NCBI GenBank assembly: GCA_028723525.1
Contig: JAQYET010000072.1
Coordinates: 29,225-93,224, forward strand
Direction of reading: 5' to 3'
DNA: 64,000 bases
Source: Prevotellaceae bacterium
GTDB taxonomy: Bacteria; Bacteroidota; Bacteroidia; Bacteroidales; Bacteroidaceae
Made by a program: the position numbers and the translations under genes. This document shows, in pieces, positions 1 to 8,032 of the stretch (positions within the stretch are counted from its first letter, which is position 1; each line of letters starts with the position of its first letter). Below the pieces are notes generated by a model. It saw only the letters and a program-made list of their open reading frames with translations, made no database searches and had not been told where the DNA came from.

Positions 1-1351
1 AGAGGTCGGACATGAAGTCCTTGTTTGTCTGTTCGCTACCTGCTGCCACTCCGCGGCGTGCTGCCTCCAGAGCCTCGTCGAGGTCATCCTTTTGGTTGTA
101 TGCCATTGCCATGAAATAGTAGAATGTCGGTTCGTCGGGATTATACTGCTGCGCCTGCCGGCTAAGGTCTATCACGCGGTCGAAGTTCTGTCTCATCCAC
201 GCCGACTGTATCAGTTGCATTCGCGCACCCGCCTCATCCGGGGCTATGTCGAGCACCCTCTCCAGCACCGCGTCTATCGAATCCTGCGGATATTCCTTCA
301 GCTTCAGGTAGCCGGCATATAGTTGCAGCATCTCCGGCGTTGTCTGCGGCTCTGCGAGTATTTTGTTGAAGAGACGTATCACCTCCATGCTTCCTGCCCC
401 GATGCGCTCGTTCTCGTCAACCACTTTCCTTATAAGTTGTATCTTGTCTGCCGGCTGTGTCTTGTCGCTCATCAGCATTCTCTCCACCGTTACCTGTGCC
501 AGCGAGTCTTCGCCCAGCCTTTTATAGTAGTCGAGCATGGACATCTGTGCCGACACATTGTCGGGTTCCTGCTCCAACACGGCGTCATATTCGTCGAGAG
601 CCTCATCCTCACGCCCGTTTTTCAGCAGCCAGTTGCCCATCATCACGCGGTAGTTGAGGTCGTTGGGATATTTGTCTGCGAGTTGTTTCAGGGCGTTGAA
701 TTCGGCTTTTTTATCCCCTTTCATCGAGTATGCGTGCATCTTCATCAGCGTTATCTGCTCGCTGCTGCCATCCACCTGCTCCAGTCTTTCGAGCGTGTTC
801 AGCATCTTGTCGTAGTCCTTCTTCTGGTTATACAGTTGCACCAGCATCCCGAGCACGTCGGTGCGACCGCGGTCGTTGGTGTAAAGACGCTCGTAGGTGT
901 CTGTCGCTTTGTCTATATTGCCGGTGTTGATGTATGATATTGCGAGTCTCTCTATGTATCTGTCGTTCTTGGGACTGAGCACCGCGGCTCTTTCCATCGA
1001 CTGCATCGCCATGCTGTCGCGCCCCAGTTCGGAGTAGTATGAGGCTATGGTGAAATACACCTCGGCGGCATTCGGGTTTATCGTCAGGCAGTGGCTCAGC
1101 AGGTCGAAGGCTGCATCATAGTTGCCTTTGTTCTGCTGCGACACCGCCTCAAGGAAGAAGTATTTCAGGCGTTGCTCGTCGTTGTGGTTCAGTTGCGGCG
1201 TCACCACGTTCTTCTCTCTGCCTATCGCCTGCTTCACCGAGACAGTCTCCGCTCCCCCGCACGACACATTCAGAGCCGATGCCAGTGTCACCGCGAGGGC
1301 AGCAACCGCTGTCAGCAGTCGCCGCATGTTGTTGTTTTCCGTTTTTCTCAT
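1..1351 (-). CDS. TPR-repeat protein, probable lipoprotein (3' end outside window)
   Basis: The reading frame is open on the minus strand from the ATG at 1349-1351 to the left edge, so the C-terminus is missing. Translation starts MRKTENNNMRRLLTAVAALA, giving a hydrophobic signal segment ending in NVSCGG, which could be a weak lipobox (C about residue 30). The rest is helical tandem repeats of TPR type, for example GNYDAAFDLLSHCLTINPNA, GNIDKATDTYERLY and GREDEALDEYDAVLEQEPDN, each with the small/aromatic pattern of 34-residue TPR units. It begins 3 bp after the dut stop codon and is surely co-transcribed with dut. TPRs mediate protein-protein contacts, so a periplasmic or outer-membrane scaffold is an inference. 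The same dut-TPR order is common in Bacteroidales. The exact role is unknown. Confidence 0.85.
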   Translation of the reverse strand, partial: MRKTENNNMRRLLTAVAALAVTLASALNVSCGGAETVSVKQAIGREKNVVTPQLNHNDEQRLKYFFLEAVSQQNKGNYDAAFDLLSHCLTINPNAAEVYFTIASYYSELGRDSMAMQSMERAAVLSPKNDRYIERLAISYINTGNIDKATDTYERLYTNDRGRTDVLGMLVQLYNQKKDYDKMLNTLERLEQVDGSSEQITLMKMHAYSMKGDKKAEFNALKQLADKYPNDLNYRVMMGNWLLKNGREDEALDEYDAVLEQEPDNVSAQMSMLDYYKRLGEDSLAQVTVERMLMSDKTQPADKIQLIRKVVDENERIGAGSMEVIRLFNKILAEPQTTPEMLQLYAGYLKLKEYPQDSIDAVLERVLDIAPDEAGARMQLIQSAWMRQNFDRVIDLSRQAQQYNPDEPTFYYFMAMAYNQKDDLDEALEAARRGVAAGSEQTNKDFMSDL

Positions 1352-1354
1352 CTG

Positions 1355-1792
1355 CTATTTCACTCCCGTATGACCATATCCTCCCTCTCCCCGTTCTGTC
1401 TCGTCGAGCATTTCCACCTCGATGAAATCGCCTGTTTCGTGTTTTGCAATCACCATTTGGGCTATTCGTTCACCGTCGTTTATCACGAAGTCGCGGTCGC
1501 CGAGGTTTATCAGCAGCACCATCAGTTCTCCGCGGTAGTCGGCATCTATCGTTCCCGGGGTGTTGAGCACCGTCAGTCCATGCTTCAGAGCCAGTCCGCT
1601 GCGCGGGCGTATCTGTGCCTCATAGCCTGCGGGGAGCGCGATGCGCAGCCCTGTGGGCACAAGCCTCCTCTCCATTGGGCGCAGCACTATCGGCTCGTCG
1701 ATGTTGGCACGCATGTCCATGCCTGCACTCTGCGGTGTGGCGTAGGCAGGGAGCGGGTGATGACTCTTGTTTACAACGTTTATCTTTATCAT
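1355..1792 (-). CDS. dut: deoxyuridine 5'-triphosphate nucleotidohydrolase (dUTPase)
   Basis: Hydrolyses dUTP to dUMP and pyrophosphate, keeping uracil out of DNA and supplying dUMP for thymidylate synthesis. The 145-residue length is typical of the homotrimeric family. The five family motifs are visible: GMDMRAN (motif 1, about residue 24), RPRSGLALK (motif 2), [13 protein letters not shown] (motif 3, with the catalytic Asp and the beta-hairpin that reads the uracil), the motif 4 region GERIAQMVI, and the Gly-rich C-terminal motif 5 [10 protein letters not shown] that closes over the substrate. It sits directly upstream of the TPR gene. It is divergent from dgt, so two nucleotide-pool genes share one intergenic region. 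The uracil-DNA glycosylase gene ung lies about 27 kb away. Confidence 0.97.
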   Translation of the reverse strand: MIKINVVNKSHHPLPAYATPQSAGMDMRANIDEPIVLRPMERRLVPTGLRIALPAGYEAQIRPRSGLALKHGLTVLNTPGTIDADYRGELMVLLINLGDRDFVINDGERIAQMVIAKHETGDFIEVEMLDETERGEGGYGHTGVK

Positions 1793-2135
1793 AGTTTCAT
1801 TTTGTTTTTTCAGTCCTCAGGTCAGCCTGCTCGGAGTAATCAGACCAATCGGACTTGTCAGACCAATTCGACCAATGGGGCAGTTCGGCAATATCAGGCG
1901 TATTAGTCCGATTGGGCGCAAGCCCGATTATCCCGATTGCCATTCCCGATTATAACGTGCAAAAATACTAAATAAAGATTGTTTGATGAAATTTTAAAGG
2001 CTAAATCAGTAGAAATTACTGCATTTTATATTACTTTTGCACCGTAACGCGGCATTTCCGCCCATTTCCACGAAACGGTATCATTCTTGGGATTTTCCGT
2101 TGCGTGGGGCGGCAAGGACTGTAATACTTGACGAA
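1793..2135. other. dut/dgt divergent intergenic region with clustered CCAATCGG/CCGATTGG words
   Basis: No gene is seen here. Between about 1841 and 1952 there is a cluster of related short words in both orientations: CAGACCAATCGG (1841), CAGACCAATTCG (1859), GACCAATGGGG (1870), GTCCGATTGGG (1906), then three CCCGATT words (1922-1952). The right part is AT-rich and holds the dgt promoter. The words resemble the CCAATCGGTCAT end of the dispersed repeat at 28.0 and 42.8 kb, but whether they are related cannot be decided here. Confidence 0.45.
2032..2039 (+). promoter_or_regulatory. -7 box of dgt promoter
   Basis: TACTTTTG matches the Bacteroidetes sigma-ABfr -7 consensus TAnnTTTG. Transcription would begin near 2046. 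This rules out the longer reading frame that opens at 2037 and supports the ATG at 2136. Confidence 0.65.
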
Positions 2136-3506
2136 ATGATGAACTGGAAACAACTTCTCACCAACAAACGGCTCGGACAGGAACACCGTCACAACGAGCG
2201 ACACGACGACAGAACGGAGTTCAAACGCGACTACGACCGTCTCATTTTCTCCGCTCCGTTCCGGCGTTTGCAGAACAAGACCCAGGTGTTCCCGCTCCCG
2301 GGCAGCATCTTCGTGCACAACCGACTCACCCACTCGCTCGAAGTGGCAAGCGTGGGAATGTCGCTCGGCAACGACGTAGCACGGCAGATTTTGGCAAAAA
2401 ACAACGATTTCATCGACACCATGCTGCCCGAGATAGGCACCATTGTCAGTACGGCGTGCCTCGCTCACGACATGGGAAACCCTCCTTTCGGGCACTCCGG
2501 CGAGAAGGCAATACAGGCTTTCTTCACCGAAGGGAAAGGAGCACACCTGCAAGAGAGAGTGTCGCCCGAGACATGGGCAGACATCACCCACTTTGAGGGC
2601 AACGCCAACGCCTTCCGACTGCTGGCACATCGCTACAAAGGGCGGCGCGAAGGAGGGTTCGTGATGACCTATACAACACTGGCGTCGATAGTGAAATACC
2701 CCATTTCATCGACCTTTGCCGGCAAGAAAGGCAAGTTCGGATTTTTCAAGGAGGAACTGCCTATATACCGCAAGATTGCCTCCGAACTCGGGATACCGCA
2801 ACTGCAGGTGAACAACGGCACGGCAACCGGCGGCAGCATGACAGTCGAAGGTGCGGCGTATGCACGCCACCCGCTTGTCTATCTCGTGGAAGCTGCCGAC
2901 GACATCTGCTACGAAGTGATGGACATTGAGGATGCCCACAAACTGAAAATACTGAGTTTCGAGGAGACGAGCGAACTGCTCTTGGGATTTTTCGACAGCA
3001 ACACACAGGCCCGCATCAGACAACGCATAATCGACGAGGGGATAACCGACGACAACGAGAAGGTGGTGTATATGCGCGCAAGGGTAATAGGACTGCTCGA
3101 GAAATGTTGCGTTGACGCTTTCATGGCAAACGAAAAGGAAATTATGGAGGGCAGTTTCAAAGGCTCTCTCATCGATGAAATCGCTAAAAAACAGCGATTG
3201 GCATACGGAAAATGCACCGAGACATCGCGCAGCAGGATATACAACAGCAAACCGGTTCTCGACGTGGAACTGAGCGGTTTCAAGATAATGGACACCCTCA
3301 TGGGGGCTTTTATCGAGGCTGTCACCTACCCCGACCGCTTCTATTCGCGGCAGCTCACAGGGCGCGTGGGCAGTCAGTATGACATCAACTCGCTCGACCT
3401 CGAAACGCGCATCATGGCAGTAATCGACTACATCAGCGGAATGACCGACGTATATGCACTCGAAATATACCAGAAAATAAATGGTATCTCACTCCCGATA
3501 GTATGA
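2136..3506 (+). CDS. dgt: deoxyguanosinetriphosphate triphosphohydrolase (HD superfamily)
   Basis: Cleaves dNTPs, classically dGTP, to the deoxynucleoside and tripolyphosphate; acts in nucleotide-pool control. The protein is 456 residues from the ATG at 2136 (ATG 2139 is also possible). HD-domain metal ligands are visible in RLTHSLEV and in ACLAHDMGNPPFGHSG, whose HD pair is the family signature. The N-terminal YDRLIFSAPFRRLQNKTQV block is characteristic of the Dgt family. The frame is open upstream to 2037, but that part overlaps the promoter and shows no family similarity. The gene is monocistronic and divergent from dut. It ends 11 bp before the first 22-bp repeat array and is convergent with glsB. 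Confidence 0.95.
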   Translation: MMNWKQLLTNKRLGQEHRHNERHDDRTEFKRDYDRLIFSAPFRRLQNKTQVFPLPGSIFVHNRLTHSLEVASVGMSLGNDVARQILAKNNDFIDTMLPEIGTIVSTACLAHDMGNPPFGHSGEKAIQAFFTEGKGAHLQERVSPETWADITHFEGNANAFRLLAHRYKGRREGGFVMTYTTLASIVKYPISSTFAGKKGKFGFFKEELPIYRKIASELGIPQLQVNNGTATGGSMTVEGAAYARHPLVYLVEAADDICYEVMDIEDAHKLKILSFEETSELLLGFFDSNTQARIRQRIIDEGITDDNEKVVYMRARVIGLLEKCCVDAFMANEKEIMEGSFKGSLIDEIAKKQRLAYGKCTETSRSRIYNSKPVLDVELSGFKIMDTLMGAFIEAVTYPDRFYSRQLTGRVGSQYDINSLDLETRIMAVIDYISGMTDVYALEIYQKINGISLPIV

Positions 3507-3517
3507 TAACGCAAAGC

Positions 3518-3605
3518 AAAATCGGCAGAATTGCCCGATAAAATCGGCGAAATTGAAAAGTAAAATCGGCTAAATTGTTTTTCAATTTCGCCGATTTTAC
3601 TTTAG
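3518..3605. repeat. 22-bp tandem array 1 (four units)
   Basis: Four consecutive 22-bp units start at 3518, 3540, 3562 and 3584. Each has a 15-bp core such as AAAATCGGCGAAATT followed by a 7-bp spacer (GCCCGAT, GAAAAGT, GTTTTTC, ACTTTAG). The fourth core is in inverted form, AATTTCGCCGATTTT, so units 3 and 4 can pair as a hairpin. The array is followed by TTTAGCATG, a word also found just after array 2. It lies between the convergent genes dgt and glsB. The same unit and period recur at 31169, 43967 and 54149. Confidence 0.9.
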
Positions 3606-3683
3606 CATGGCATATCTACTGCAAAGTGACAGGGCATGTAATGCCGTCTGACAAGCCACCACCTGCGATGACGCAGGCAGGGT

Positions 3684-4679
3684 TTAAGTGGATTTATAGA
3701 TAATGTTATTCGCTCCGCTCGTTATCTGCAGAGCCTCGGGATGCTCCTTTATGAACGAGTCGATATGACGGATGCGCTTCTGTTCGAAGATTTCGTCAAC
3801 GGCAATCAGTATCCCGGTTTCCTCAACGTCGCCAAAACCGTTGTTTATAGCCGTGCCGAACAGTTTCATCGTCGGGCTCAGGTTCATGTAAGCGTTGACA
3901 AGCGGCGGGATGTTATACCCCATCTTGCGCACCTCACGATTGAGTATTCTGTAGTCTTCGCGGAAGTCTTCGGCACAGAAAAGTGCTGCCAATTCTTCGG
4001 CGTCGGTCTCAATAATGAGCGGTTTCATCGGTGTTATAAGGTTGTCTTTGTCGTGGAAATGCTTCTTCAGGAAATACAATATCATGTCTCTGCCGCGACG
4101 TATGTAAGAGGGGTACATCGTCACCTTGCCGAAGAAATATTTCACGTTTGGCATTATCACCGTAAGTGCCCCAAGCCCGTCCCACAGGTTATCGAGGGCG
4201 AAGATGCTCTTGCTGTTGTTTCTCACGTTCTGATATTCGAGCGAAACGAACGACCTCCCCAGTTCGATGGTGTATGGCATGTACTCCTTTAGGAAACGTT
4301 CTGAGAAATTGAACATGTGGCTCGTTGCGAGCATCGGCTGCCCCTCGTCGTTGAGTTTCCAGTCGGTGCCGCACATATAGCGGTAGCCTCCGATTATCTC
4401 TTCTGCCTCGGGATTCCACACCACCAGTTGTTTGTAGCAGTTGTCGGAGGTGTCGAACTCGTCGATGTCCATGCTTTTCCCTGTTCCGCCGCCTGCTTCC
4501 CGGAAAGCAATCTCGCGCAATCGCCCTATCTCCCTCATGGCATTGGGGGAGTCGTGAGCCGTAATGATGTATATCTCGTTATGGCTCTTGTTAGTCATTC
4601 TGAGTTGTTTGTCCTGCGTAAACTCCGCTTTCAGAAGTTCGCGGCTGACAGGTTGGATAATATCTTGTTCCATCTTCAA
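3684..4679 (-). CDS. glsB: glycine N-acyltransferase, GlsB-like (GNAT/OlsB-type fold)
   Basis: A 331-residue protein resembling OlsB-type acyl-ACP-dependent N-acyltransferases. In Bacteroides thetaiotaomicron the GlsB homologue acylates glycine with a 3-hydroxy fatty acid to give commendamide, the first step of glycine-lipid synthesis. Supporting segments are IIGGYRYMCG (acyltransferase core strand), YTIELGRSFVSLEYQ (the ELGRxxV block of this family, about residue 140) and YFFGKVTMYPSYIRRGRDMI. The C-terminal third (NIPPLVNAYMNLSPTMKLFG) is typical of the putative hemolysin annotation often given to these proteins. It starts 15 bp after the stop of glsA, so the two genes form an operon. The glycine-lipid role is inferred from family and neighbour; an ornithine substrate cannot be excluded by eye. 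Confidence 0.8.
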   Translation of the reverse strand: MKMEQDIIQPVSRELLKAEFTQDKQLRMTNKSHNEIYIITAHDSPNAMREIGRLREIAFREAGGGTGKSMDIDEFDTSDNCYKQLVVWNPEAEEIIGGYRYMCGTDWKLNDEGQPMLATSHMFNFSERFLKEYMPYTIELGRSFVSLEYQNVRNNSKSIFALDNLWDGLGALTVIMPNVKYFFGKVTMYPSYIRRGRDMILYFLKKHFHDKDNLITPMKPLIIETDAEELAALFCAEDFREDYRILNREVRKMGYNIPPLVNAYMNLSPTMKLFGTAINNGFGDVEETGILIAVDEIFEQKRIRHIDSFIKEHPEALQITSGANNIIYKST

Positions 4680-4694
4680 CTATTGAGAATCATT

Positions 4695-5522
4695 TCATAA
4701 TTCATACACCCTGTCATAAACGAAATTCGCCCATTCCATCGGTGATTTTGATTTATCGAAAGTCTGCCAAGGAATTGGTTTCCCAAACTTCACCTTGAAT
4801 GTCTTATGCACGTTCTTATACATCTCATCCACAAGGAAAAGCATTGCCACGTTGACCTTCTTCACATATCTGTCGCTGAAATTTGCCAGCCGATAGAAGA
4901 AGTCGGAGTTTTGCCCTCCGAAGTGTATAGGCACCACATCGCGGTGGTATTCCACGCTCTTCGATATGAATGTTTTTTTCCAAGTGAGGTCTCTCACCAG
5001 TTTGTTTTTCCTCCTCGAACACAGTCCTGCGGGGAACATAAGCATGTGTTTGTCGCTTCTGAAACCCGCCTCCACCATTGCCGGGAAGTTGCGGCTCTGG
5101 TTTCCGGTCTTGTTTATCGGGATGCAGAGAGGCGCAAGTCCGGGCAGATTCATCAGCAGGTCGTTAACGAGATAGCGAAACCTGTCGTCATATTTTCTTC
5201 CGATTATCGACCCGAGAGCCACCCCGTCAATACCCCCCAAGGGATGATTGCTGACAAAGGTGTAAAGTTTGCCGTCGTCTTTCGGGGGCAGGTTTTCCTC
5301 ACCTTCGATTTCGAGCGTCATATCGAGATAGTGCACACATGCCTCCAACCACGGTGTGCCGGTGAGTTCGCGATTGTCCCACAGGAACTTGTTCACCTCG
5401 TCCTGATGCGCAATCTTCTTCAGCCATGCTACGAGCGGGGCGGGAACAAACTTTGCTTTTGCTCCCATCTTGCTTCTTAACACCTCGCCTACGTCTATGG
5501 TTTTCTCTGTTATATCCCTCAT
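4695..5522 (-). CDS. glsA: lyso-glycine-lipid O-acyltransferase, GlsA-like (PlsC family)
   Basis: A 275-residue acyltransferase of the PlsC/LPLAT family. The acyl-transfer motif HX4D is present as NHPLGGIDG (about residue 92), followed by the second block PGLAPLCIPINKTGNQSRN and the substrate-binding block MFPAGLCSRR. In Bacteroides the GlsA partner adds the second fatty acid to the 3-hydroxyl of N-acyl-glycine made by GlsB. I chose the ATG at 5522 (MRDITEKTIDVGEV). The longer frame to 5600 would add a Phe/Lys-rich leader that overlaps two promoter boxes. It is the first gene of the glsA-glsB pair, a reverse of the arrangement in which the N-acyltransferase comes first. It acts at the inner membrane. 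Confidence 0.8.
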   Translation of the reverse strand: MRDITEKTIDVGEVLRSKMGAKAKFVPAPLVAWLKKIAHQDEVNKFLWDNRELTGTPWLEACVHYLDMTLEIEGEENLPPKDDGKLYTFVSNHPLGGIDGVALGSIIGRKYDDRFRYLVNDLLMNLPGLAPLCIPINKTGNQSRNFPAMVEAGFRSDKHMLMFPAGLCSRRKNKLVRDLTWKKTFISKSVEYHRDVVPIHFGGQNSDFFYRLANFSDRYVKKVNVAMLFLVDEMYKNVHKTFKVKFGKPIPWQTFDKSKSPMEWANFVYDRVYEL

Positions 5523-5528
5523 TTCCAA

Positions 5529-5548
5529 CAAAAGTACTTGCAAAAATA
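5529..5548 (-). promoter_or_regulatory. tandem -7 boxes upstream of glsA
   Basis: Read on the minus strand, TATTTTTG (5541-5548) and TACTTTTG (5529-5536) both fit TAnnTTTG. The first gives a start point about 10 bases upstream of the glsA ATG; the second would give a near-leaderless message. Confidence 0.55.
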
Positions 5549-5805
5549 CACTTATTTTTTGAAAACGGCAGTGTTTTTTATGAAAAAATACAAAAAACAT
5601 GAAAACAACAGAGCAATGCTTATGAATGCGCCTTCAGGCGAAACGGTTTGAAAGATGAACAAGACAAGACAAACACCCGACAACCAACATTCTGCCGAGA
5701 CCGCCGAAAGCGGTTTTGCGACACACGGAAAACTGAAATCAGGAAGCGGCAATCCGGTGTACCGGATGTTAAGAATACTTAAATAAGAAATATTTTTTCT
5801 GTTTT

Positions 5806-5835
5806 GTGGTGGAAAGTGGTGGAAAGTGGAGTAAA
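5806..5835 (+). promoter_or_regulatory. probable MraZ operator, three 10-bp direct repeats
   Basis: GTGGTGGAAA occurs at 5806-5815 and again at 5816-5825, followed by GTGGAGTAAA at 5826-5835. All three are in register at one helical turn. MraZ is known to bind direct repeats containing GTGG/TGGG-type cores in front of its own operon. The repeats end 6 bp before the mraZ -7 box, so binding would be expected to block polymerase. Autoregulation is inference from position and motif. Confidence 0.75.
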
Positions 5836-5841
5836 AATTTG

Positions 5842-5849
5842 TATCTTTG
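5842..5849 (+). promoter_or_regulatory. -7 box of the mraZ/dcw promoter
   Basis: TATCTTTG matches TAnnTTTG; initiation is expected near 5856, about 20 bases before the mraZ ATG at 5876. It is the only strong promoter seen in front of the 16-kb division and wall cluster. Confidence 0.75.
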
Positions 5850-5875
5850 CCCCAAGCATTTATCAATAAGAACGC

Positions 5876-6340
5876 ATGAGATTTTTAGGCAACATAGAGG
5901 CAAAGGTTGACACTAAGGGAAGAGCCTTTCTGCCGGCCGTTTTCCGCAAGGTGCTGCAGGCATCGGGCGAAGAAAATCTCGTTATGCGCATGGACCCTCA
6001 CCAGAAGTGCATCGTGCTGTATCCCGAGAGCGTATGGGATGCGGAGATGGACACAATGGAAAGCAGGCTCGGACGGTGGAACAGGGCAGAACAGCAGATA
6101 TATCGCCAGTTTGTGTCGATGGCAGAAGTGGTGACGCTCGACGGCAACGGTCGCTTCCTTGTGCCGAAACGCTACCTGCAAATGGCAGGCATAGAGCAGC
6201 AGGTGAGGTTTATCGGTGTTCGCAACACCATAGAGATGTGGAATTTGGAGGAACTGGAAAGCCAGTTCATCAAACCGGACGCTTTCTCCGAACTGTTCGG
6301 CAAGATGATGTCGGACGACGGGGCGGGTGCGACGGAATGA
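5876..6340 (+). CDS. mraZ: transcriptional regulator MraZ
   Basis: A 154-residue DNA-binding protein of the SpoVT/AbrB-like MraZ family, which forms ring-shaped oligomers and represses its own dcw operon. Two tandem MraZ domains are seen: the first around NIEAKVDTKGRAFLPAVFRK (residues 5-24), the second around EVVTLDGNGRFLVPKRYLQ (about residues 84-102). Each has the D-x-x-G-R-x-x-(L/V)-P core. It is the first gene of the dcw cluster, as in most bacteria, and lies directly behind the GTGG repeats that are its likely target. The next gene, rsmH, follows after a 100-bp gap. Confidence 0.95.
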   Translation: MRFLGNIEAKVDTKGRAFLPAVFRKVLQASGEENLVMRMDPHQKCIVLYPESVWDAEMDTMESRLGRWNRAEQQIYRQFVSMAEVVTLDGNGRFLVPKRYLQMAGIEQQVRFIGVRNTIEMWNLEELESQFIKPDAFSELFGKMMSDDGAGATE

Positions 6341-6440
6341 CCGTTGGCAGCAGACTGTAGATGAAAAGAAAACATTTGGAATAGGCTTCTGAAAGAATTA
6401 CAATCGCAAAAAGCGAACAACAATACAAACAGTGACGTCA

Positions 6441-7412
6441 ATGCAGGAAGAACAAAACAACAAGAGCAACGCCCCGTTGGACTGCGAGAACCCGAAGGAA
6501 CACAACGAGTCATATCACACTCCGGTGCTGCTTGCCGAGAGCATTGACGGACTGAACATTCACCGTGGCGGCATATATGTGGATGTAACGTTCGGCGGAG
6601 GAGGTCACAGTCGCGAGATACTTTCACGCTTCAGCGGCGGCGAACACCTGTACAGTTTCGACCAAGACGCCGACGCAGAGAAGAATATAGGGGACATTGA
6701 CTCCGGGCAGTTCACATTCGTAAGGAGCAACTTCAGATACCTGAACAACTGGATGAGATACCACGGTGTGGATGAGATTGACGGACTGATAGCCGACCTC
6801 GGCGTGTCGAGCCACCACTTCGACGACGAGACACGCGGTTTCTCGTTCCGCTTCGACGCTCCGTTAGACATGAGGATGAACAAGAGAGCCGGCAAGACGG
6901 CTGCCGAGATAGTGAACAACGCCACCGAGGAGCAGCTCGCCGACATCTTCTACATCTACGGCGAACTGAAAAACTCACGGCGCATAGCGGCAGCGATAGT
7001 GAAGAGCAGGGAACAAAAGAGCATTGAGACCACTCACGAACTGATGTCGGCAGTGGGGTCGGTGTTTCGCAAAGAACGAGAGAAAAAAGAAATGGCACGA
7101 CTGTTTCAGGCCCTGCGGATAGAGGTGAACCACGAAATGGACGCACTGAGAGAGATGCTGAAGGCGGCGACAGGACTTCTCGCGCCGGGCGGACGGCTGT
7201 CGGTGATAACATATCACTCACTGGAAGACCGCATAGTGAAAAACATAATGAAAACCGGGAACGCGGAGGGGAAGGTGGAACAAGACTTCTTCGGAAGAAC
7301 GCAGACTCCCTTTGTGCTCGTCAACAACAAGGTGATAACACCGCAGGAAGACGAGATTGAGAAGAACCCGCGCAGCAGAAGTGCGAAACTGAGGGTGGCA
7401 GAAAAAATATGA
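6441..7412 (+). CDS. rsmH: 16S rRNA (cytosine(1402)-N(4))-methyltransferase
   Basis: Methylates N4 of C1402 in the decoding centre of 16S rRNA using S-adenosylmethionine. The SAM-binding loop is VDVTFGGGGHSREIL, preceded by the family motif YHTPVLLAESIDGL. Further motifs are IDGLIADLGVSSHHFDDETRGFSF split around the catalytic region, and GGRLSVITYHSLEDRIVK near the end. I place the start at ATG 6441 (MQEEQNNKSN); a GTG at 6432 is in frame but has no better support. The 323-residue length is normal. The gene overlaps the ftsL-like gene by 4 bp (ATGA), indicating translational coupling. Confidence 0.95.
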   Translation: MQEEQNNKSNAPLDCENPKEHNESYHTPVLLAESIDGLNIHRGGIYVDVTFGGGGHSREILSRFSGGEHLYSFDQDADAEKNIGDIDSGQFTFVRSNFRYLNNWMRYHGVDEIDGLIADLGVSSHHFDDETRGFSFRFDAPLDMRMNKRAGKTAAEIVNNATEEQLADIFYIYGELKNSRRIAAAIVKSREQKSIETTHELMSAVGSVFRKEREKKEMARLFQALRIEVNHEMDALREMLKAATGLLAPGGRLSVITYHSLEDRIVKNIMKTGNAEGKVEQDFFGRTQTPFVLVNNKVITPQEDEIEKNPRSRSAKLRVAEKI

Positions 7413-8032
7413 AAGACGAAGATATAGAGAAGAACATCCTCGCAGAGGCAGAAGACACCGAGATTGACGCCGATGCTGTGGAGACGGAAACGACAGGGGA
7501 AGACTTGCATGAGAGCGAGCCGCCCGTTGTCGTTGACGGCAACGAAGACGACGCGGAGGAAACAAAGGAGGGGGAAAAGACAGAGAAGAAAGAGCAAGAG
7601 AAGAAAGGGGAAAATGAGCGGAAAGGGAAGGAGAACGACGAAGAGGAGATGAGCCCGCTGGCTTTGACGATGGAAAAACAGGCCCGCGAGGACGAGAAAC
7701 CGCTATCAAAGACGTTGTCGCTAAGAAAAATCCTCGGCGGCGACTTCTTCACAGCGGAGTTCATGAGGAAGAATGTGGGACTGATAGTGCTTATAGTGGT
7801 GTTCACACTTGTGTATGTTGCCAACAGATACAGTTGCCAGAGCGGACTGCTCGAGATTGACAAACTGAACAAGGAACTGCAGGACTCAAAATACAAGGCA
7901 CTGTCTTCGGCAAGCGAACTCACCGAGAAATGCCGCGAGACACACGTGCTCGAAATGCTGAAGCACAACAGGGACAGCATACTGAAACAAGCCGACCAGC
8001 CACCTTATATAATAAATGTAGAAGAGAAATGA
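7409..8032 (+). CDS. ftsL: FtsL-like cell division protein with long acidic N-terminus
   Basis: A 207-residue single-pass membrane protein in the position always held by ftsL, between rsmH and ftsI. Residues 1-100 are extremely rich in Glu, Asp and Lys and presumably disordered in the cytoplasm. A transmembrane helix follows (VGLIVLIVVFTLVYVANRY, about residues 124-142), then a short periplasmic heptad-like helix (LLEIDKLNKELQDSKYKALS). FtsL of other phyla forms a coiled coil with FtsB and recruits FtsWI. The cytoplasmic tail here is far longer than in Proteobacteria, though Bacteroidetes members often have extended tails. It overlaps both neighbours by 4 bp. Identification rests on topology and context, since FtsL diverges strongly. 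Confidence 0.8.
   Translation: MKDEDIEKNILAEAEDTEIDADAVETETTGEDLHESEPPVVVDGNEDDAEETKEGEKTEKKEQEKKGENERKGKENDEEEMSPLALTMEKQAREDEKPLSKTLSLRKILGGDFFTAEFMRKNVGLIVLIVVFTLVYVANRYSCQSGLLEIDKLNKELQDSKYKALSSASELTEKCRETHVLEMLKHNRDSILKQADQPPYIINVEEK

Noticed and set aside
323-937. Long frame of 204 codons on the + strand at the left edge
   Set aside because: It is the antisense of the TPR gene; the minus strand shows clear TPR repeats and a signal sequence.
2037-2135. N-terminal extension of Dgt
   Set aside because: The first codons precede the expected transcription start set by the -7 box at 2032-2039, and the residues are not family-like.
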